This document shows, piece after piece, positions 14,389-17,176 of a stretch of 17,176 nucleotides of DNA. Made by a program: the position numbers and the translations under genes. Within the stretch, counting starts at the first letter, position 1. The number at the start of each line of letters is the position of its first letter. The stretch spans positions 1 through 17,176 of the forward strand of contig JAVLRN010000070.1 of assembly GCA_032821775.1 (NCBI GenBank), written 5' to 3'. This stretch comes from Sanguinoderma infundibulare (lineage: Eukaryota; Basidiomycota; Agaricomycetes; Polyporales; Polyporaceae). Under the pieces are notes generated by a model that was given only the letters and a program-made list of their open reading frames with translations, was not told the DNA's origin and did no database searches.

Positions 14389-14685
14389 ATGATTCAATAC
14401 GATTTATTAATACAAATAGCTAATATAATCATCAATTTAATAGATGTTTTATTAGTTTTATTACCTATATTACTTTCAGTAGCTTTTATGACTATCATAG
14501 AAAGAAAACAATTAGCAGCACATCAACGAAGAGTAGGACCCAACACTGTAGGTTACTACGGAATACTTCAACCATTTGCTGATGCTTTAAAATTAATAGT
14601 GAAAGAAACAATTATACCCTCACAATCAAATAAAGTATTATTTTATTTAGCACCGGTATCTACTTTAATCTTTAGTTTATTAGGT
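14389..14685 (+). CDS. nad1: NADH dehydrogenase subunit 1, exon 1
   Basis: The first 99 residues of the complex I membrane subunit that forms part of the quinone-binding channel. The signature MTIIERKQLAAHQRRVGPNTVGYYGILQPFADALKL is clear. The exon ends after the T of GGT: exon bases ATTAGGT pair with intron GCCTAAT at 14698-14704, giving the T-G wobble pair that defines a group I 5' splice site. Protein continuity (SLLG then WGIIPFGEG) agrees. Confidence 0.95.
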
Positions 14686-15749
14686 TAATTAACCCTGGCC
14701 TAATTCAAATTTCACCATATGCTGGAACCTCCTCATCGTTTTAAGTACTAACCTTATTTCTAAGGTAGTAAAAATCTTAAAGCTTGGACAATCAGCAGGA
14801 AACCAAATTTTACTTATGGTAATTATTAAATTAGGATCCTCAGAGACTACACGTGAAATAGTATAAGGTCAGTTAAATTTTTTATTTGATTACTTTATAT
14901 TAAAGATATAGTCCAAATTTTTTAATATAGTTGGGTTTCTTTTTAAAAATATCAGATTATAATAGTGAATTTATTTATTTAAGTTTTATTGCTTTATCTA
15001 AAGGAACAGTTGTTAATTTAAGAAGTAAAGGACCTAAAACTCTTCCAGCACCAGAATTAACTGATTATCAAAAAGAAGTCATATTTGGTTCAATGTTAGG
15101 GGATTTAACAGCAGAAAAACCTCATTTAAATGGTAATACAAGATTAAGATTTTATATGTCTTTAAAGAACAAAGATTTTATTTATCATTTGTATTCAATA
15201 TTTAAACCTTATGTTAAAACAGACCCTAAAATTTATAACAGAAAATTAAATAAGTTAACTAAAGATTTACATATGGATATAGGTTTTAGTACTTTAAAAT
15301 ATCCAATGTTTAATTGGGTTAATGAAGAATTTTATGTTAAATTAAATAATAAAAACATTAAAATTGTGCCTAAAAATAGTTCCGATAGATTAACCGCTAT
15401 TTCATTAGCCTTCTGGATCATGGATGATGGATCCTTTAATAAAGCTAAAGGTAATTTAGTTCTTTGTACTGATTCTTACTCTAAGGAAGATGTGTTATAC
15501 TTAATTTCAATATTAGAAAATAAGTTCAACTTATCTTGTGGATTGATTGAATATAAAAAAAACAGGTCTTATAGAATAAGAATTAACAAATCATCATTAC
15601 CTTATTTAATAGATTTAATCAAAGGTCATTTGATTCCTTCTATGCTTTATAAAATAGGTCTTTAATCAAACGCTTAAATTTAACTGTTATAATTTTTATT
15701 TTAAATTAGATTTAAAGATAATTTCAACTATATTAATTACTAAAATTAG
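14686..15749 (+). other. Group I intron 1 in nad1 (IB-like)
   Basis: A 1064-base intron. The P1 helix with a T-G pair is visible at the 5' splice site, and the last base is G before exon 2. Core elements are TTGGACAATCAGCAGGAAAC near 14784, GATCCTCAGAGACTACA near 14835, and AAGATATAGTCC at 14903-14914, the last being the usual S element. These elements are close together near the 5' end, with the endonuclease ORF inserted after them. The subclass is by recognition. The core is nearly the same as in intron 2 of this gene. Confidence 0.9.
14931..15665 (+). CDS. LAGLIDADG homing endonuclease, nad1 intron 1 ORF
   Basis: A 244-residue intron-encoded endonuclease of the second LAGLIDADG family (two-motif type). 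Motif 1 is VIFGSMLGDLT (about 50-60) and motif 2 ISLAFWIMDDGSF (about 157-169), each with an acidic metal-binding residue. Its job would be to cut the intron-less nad1 allele and promote intron homing. The frame opens at TTG 14931 directly after an in-frame TAG, so translation must begin at TTG or at a nearby ATA, because the first in-frame ATG is inside motif 1. It is free-standing, not fused to the exon. All Trp codons are TGG, unlike the nad2 intron ORF. Confidence 0.88.
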   Translation: MGFFLKISDYNSEFIYLSFIALSKGTVVNLRSKGPKTLPAPELTDYQKEVIFGSMLGDLTAEKPHLNGNTRLRFYMSLKNKDFIYHLYSIFKPYVKTDPKIYNRKLNKLTKDLHMDIGFSTLKYPMFNWVNEEFYVKLNNKNIKIVPKNSSDRLTAISLAFWIMDDGSFNKAKGNLVLCTDSYSKEDVLYLISILENKFNLSCGLIEYKKNRSYRIRINKSSLPYLIDLIKGHLIPSMLYKIGL

Positions 15750-16109
15750 TGGGGAATAATACCATTTGGTGAAGGTTTAACATTATTTGATTTTCCTTTA
15801 GGAATTTTATATACTTTAGCTTTATCTTCTTTAGGTGTATATGGTGTATTATTTGCAGGATGGTCTGCTAATTCTAAATATGCATTTTTAGGAAGTTTAA
15901 GATCTACAGCCGCAATGATAAGTTATGAGTTAATATTAAGTTCAGCAATATTAATTATCATCTTATTAACAGGATCCTTTAATTTTACTACTATAATAGA
16001 AAGTCAACAATCAGTATGGTTTATAATACCATTATTACCTATATTTATTATTTACTTTATCTCTATATTAGCTGAAACAAGTAGAACACCGTTTGATTTA
16101 CAAGAGGCT
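15750..16109 (+). CDS. nad1: NADH dehydrogenase subunit 1, exon 2
   Basis: A 120-codon continuation of nad1: WGIIPFGEGLTLFDFPLGIL, then LFAGWSANSKYAFLGSLRST and AETSRTPFDLQEA, all well conserved. The exon ends after GCT at 16109; homologues continue with ESELVAG, which is not yet reached. The 5' splice site is confirmed by pairing of exon AGAGGCT with intron GGCCTCT (16137-16143), again with a T-G wobble. The following exon is beyond the window, so nad1 is incomplete here. Confidence 0.94.
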
Positions 16110-17176
16110 AAGTTATCCAGCTAAACTTAATAACTCGGCCTCTATAAACTTTGCTGTATGCTGGAAACCCCTTATAGCTTTTGATACTAAACTTTGCCAG
16201 CATTTACATGGCTACACAGGTAAAATTTAGTAAAAATTCAAAAGATTGGGCAATCAGCAGGAAACCAAAAGATTAGTGTCCGCCGTTAATCTTATTAGGA
16301 TCCTCAGAGACTACATGCGAAGATCTCAGTTAAATATAAATATAAATTAATTGAGATATGATATAGTCCAATCTTTATTGAAAAATTAAGTAGTTTAATT
16401 AGTTAAATTACTCTTAAAAAAGTACCTGGCCTAGTGCCGTACTGATAAAAGGGGTTGCTTACTAATTTTTTTTAGGGAGTTCAAACAAAAATTAATTATT
16501 ATTTGTATGTTATTTTTTTTATTTAAACTTTTTTTTTAAGTGCAACATTGACTTTAATTGTTTTAACCTATATCATTTTTCTGCTATATTACCTATAAAA
16601 ATCTATAAAGATCTTAAAAATCCGGAGAGTTTTAAAAAAGAACTAACAAAAGTTGGAGGTGTTTATGGTTTTGTAAATTTAATAGATGGAAAACAATACA
16701 TAGGTTCTAGCATAAATCTATATGAAAGATTAACTGATCACTTAAGAGGAGTTAGTTCTAACATTAGATTGCAGAGAAGTATAAACAAATGGGGTTTGAG
16801 TAATTTTACTTTTGCAATTTATTATATTCATAATGACCCTGCTGTTATTTTAACTGATGTTGAAACAGAAGTAATTAAGAGTTTTCTTTTTAAAAAATTA
16901 TACAATTTTAAAAAAGAAGCTAAATCTATGTTAGGATACAAACATACGGCTGAAGCTATAGCCAAAATGAAAAAAAGATTGGCTGATAAAACCAATCATC
17001 CTATGTTCGGTAAAAAAACATCAATCAAAAACTATTAATTCAATGAAAAAATTTGGGAAATTAAATCCTATGTTTGATAAAACACATAGCACTGAATCCA
17101 AATTAAAAATATCTTTAGCTTTAAGTAAAACACCTTTAGGCTTATATGATAAAGATAATAATTTAATTAAAACATT
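16110..17176 (+). other. Group I intron 2 in nad1 (IB-like), 3' end not in window
   Basis: The splice site is set by P1 pairing. Core elements are TTGGGCAATCAGCAGGAAAC near 16246, GATCCTCAGAGACTACA near 16299, and ATGATATAGTCC at 16358-16369. These match intron 1 almost base for base. The rest holds a GIY-YIG ORF that runs to the window end. A GC-richer patch near 16423-16456 lies between the core and the ORF. Confidence 0.9.
16496..17176 (+). CDS. GIY-YIG homing endonuclease, nad1 intron 2 ORF (frameshifted, runs off window)
   Basis: An intron-encoded endonuclease. The catalytic GVYGFVNLIDGKQYIGSS (from 16658) matches the GIY...YIG motif, followed by LYERLTDHLR with its Arg and a Glu in the TDVETEVIK region. 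The C-terminal part has NUMOD3-type DNA-binding repeats (HPMFGK, NPMFDKTHSTESKLKISLALS). The frame is open from just after TAA 16493-16495, with no ATG before the domain, so the start is unclear. The frame stops at 17036-17038. Seven A at 17012-17018 cause this: with six A the NUMOD3 repeats continue to the window end. The break is thus an indel in an otherwise intact gene. Confidence 0.85.

Noticed and set aside
1..17176. CRISPR arrays, insertion sequences or bacterial operon signals
   Set aside because: No regularly spaced repeats with unique spacers and no transposase are present; all genes fit a fungal mitochondrion.

Overview
This window looks like a piece of a fungal mitochondrial genome, most likely from a basidiomycete of the Agaricomycetes type. 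The class is inferred from gene content and protein feel, not proven. The DNA is strongly AT-rich. It carries standard respiratory-chain genes (nad6, atp8, nad2, nad3, atp9, nad1), six convincing mitochondrial tRNAs, and group I introns with homing-endonuclease genes. The reading frame of the nad2 intron ORF is continuous only if TGA is read as Trp (code 4).

Layout. 1-5315, plus strand: nad6, atp8, trnS(GCU), nad2 split by an IC2-like group I intron with a LAGLIDADG ORF, then nad3 starting one base after the nad2 stop. About 5316-12730: an accessory block with every ORF on the minus strand. In its own transcription order it holds a membrane protein of unknown function (342 aa), a larger membrane protein of unknown function (632 aa), a degenerate tRNA-like sequence, a family B DNA polymerase (dpo, 872 aa), and a broken ORF for a membrane-anchored protein with about ten Q-T-[ED] repeats. 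Polymerases of this kind are typical of linear mitochondrial plasmids (invertrons), so the block reads as an integrated plasmid or plasmid relic. No plasmid RNA polymerase and no clear terminal inverted repeats were seen. 13125-17176, plus strand: trnG(UCC), trnW(CCA), trnD(GUC), atp9, trnC(GCA), trnR(UCU), and the first two exons of nad1. Two sister group IB introns interrupt nad1; the first holds a LAGLIDADG ORF and the second a GIY-YIG ORF that runs to the window end.

Main points for a second look. (1) A shared sequence motif lies just upstream of three of the four minus-strand ORFs, including a perfect 22-bp direct repeat 6.3 kb apart; it is a good candidate promoter or leader for the plasmid-like block. 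(2) nad2, nad3 and the GIY-YIG ORF each carry one extra base in an A or T homopolymer, and the QT-repeat ORF has two compensating indels. These are either sequencing errors or real frameshifts. (3) In-frame TGA codons occur only in the nad2 intron ORF, while the only tRNA-Trp seen has anticodon CCA, which should not read TGA well. (4) The two nad1 introns share nearly identical core elements yet carry unrelated endonuclease families.
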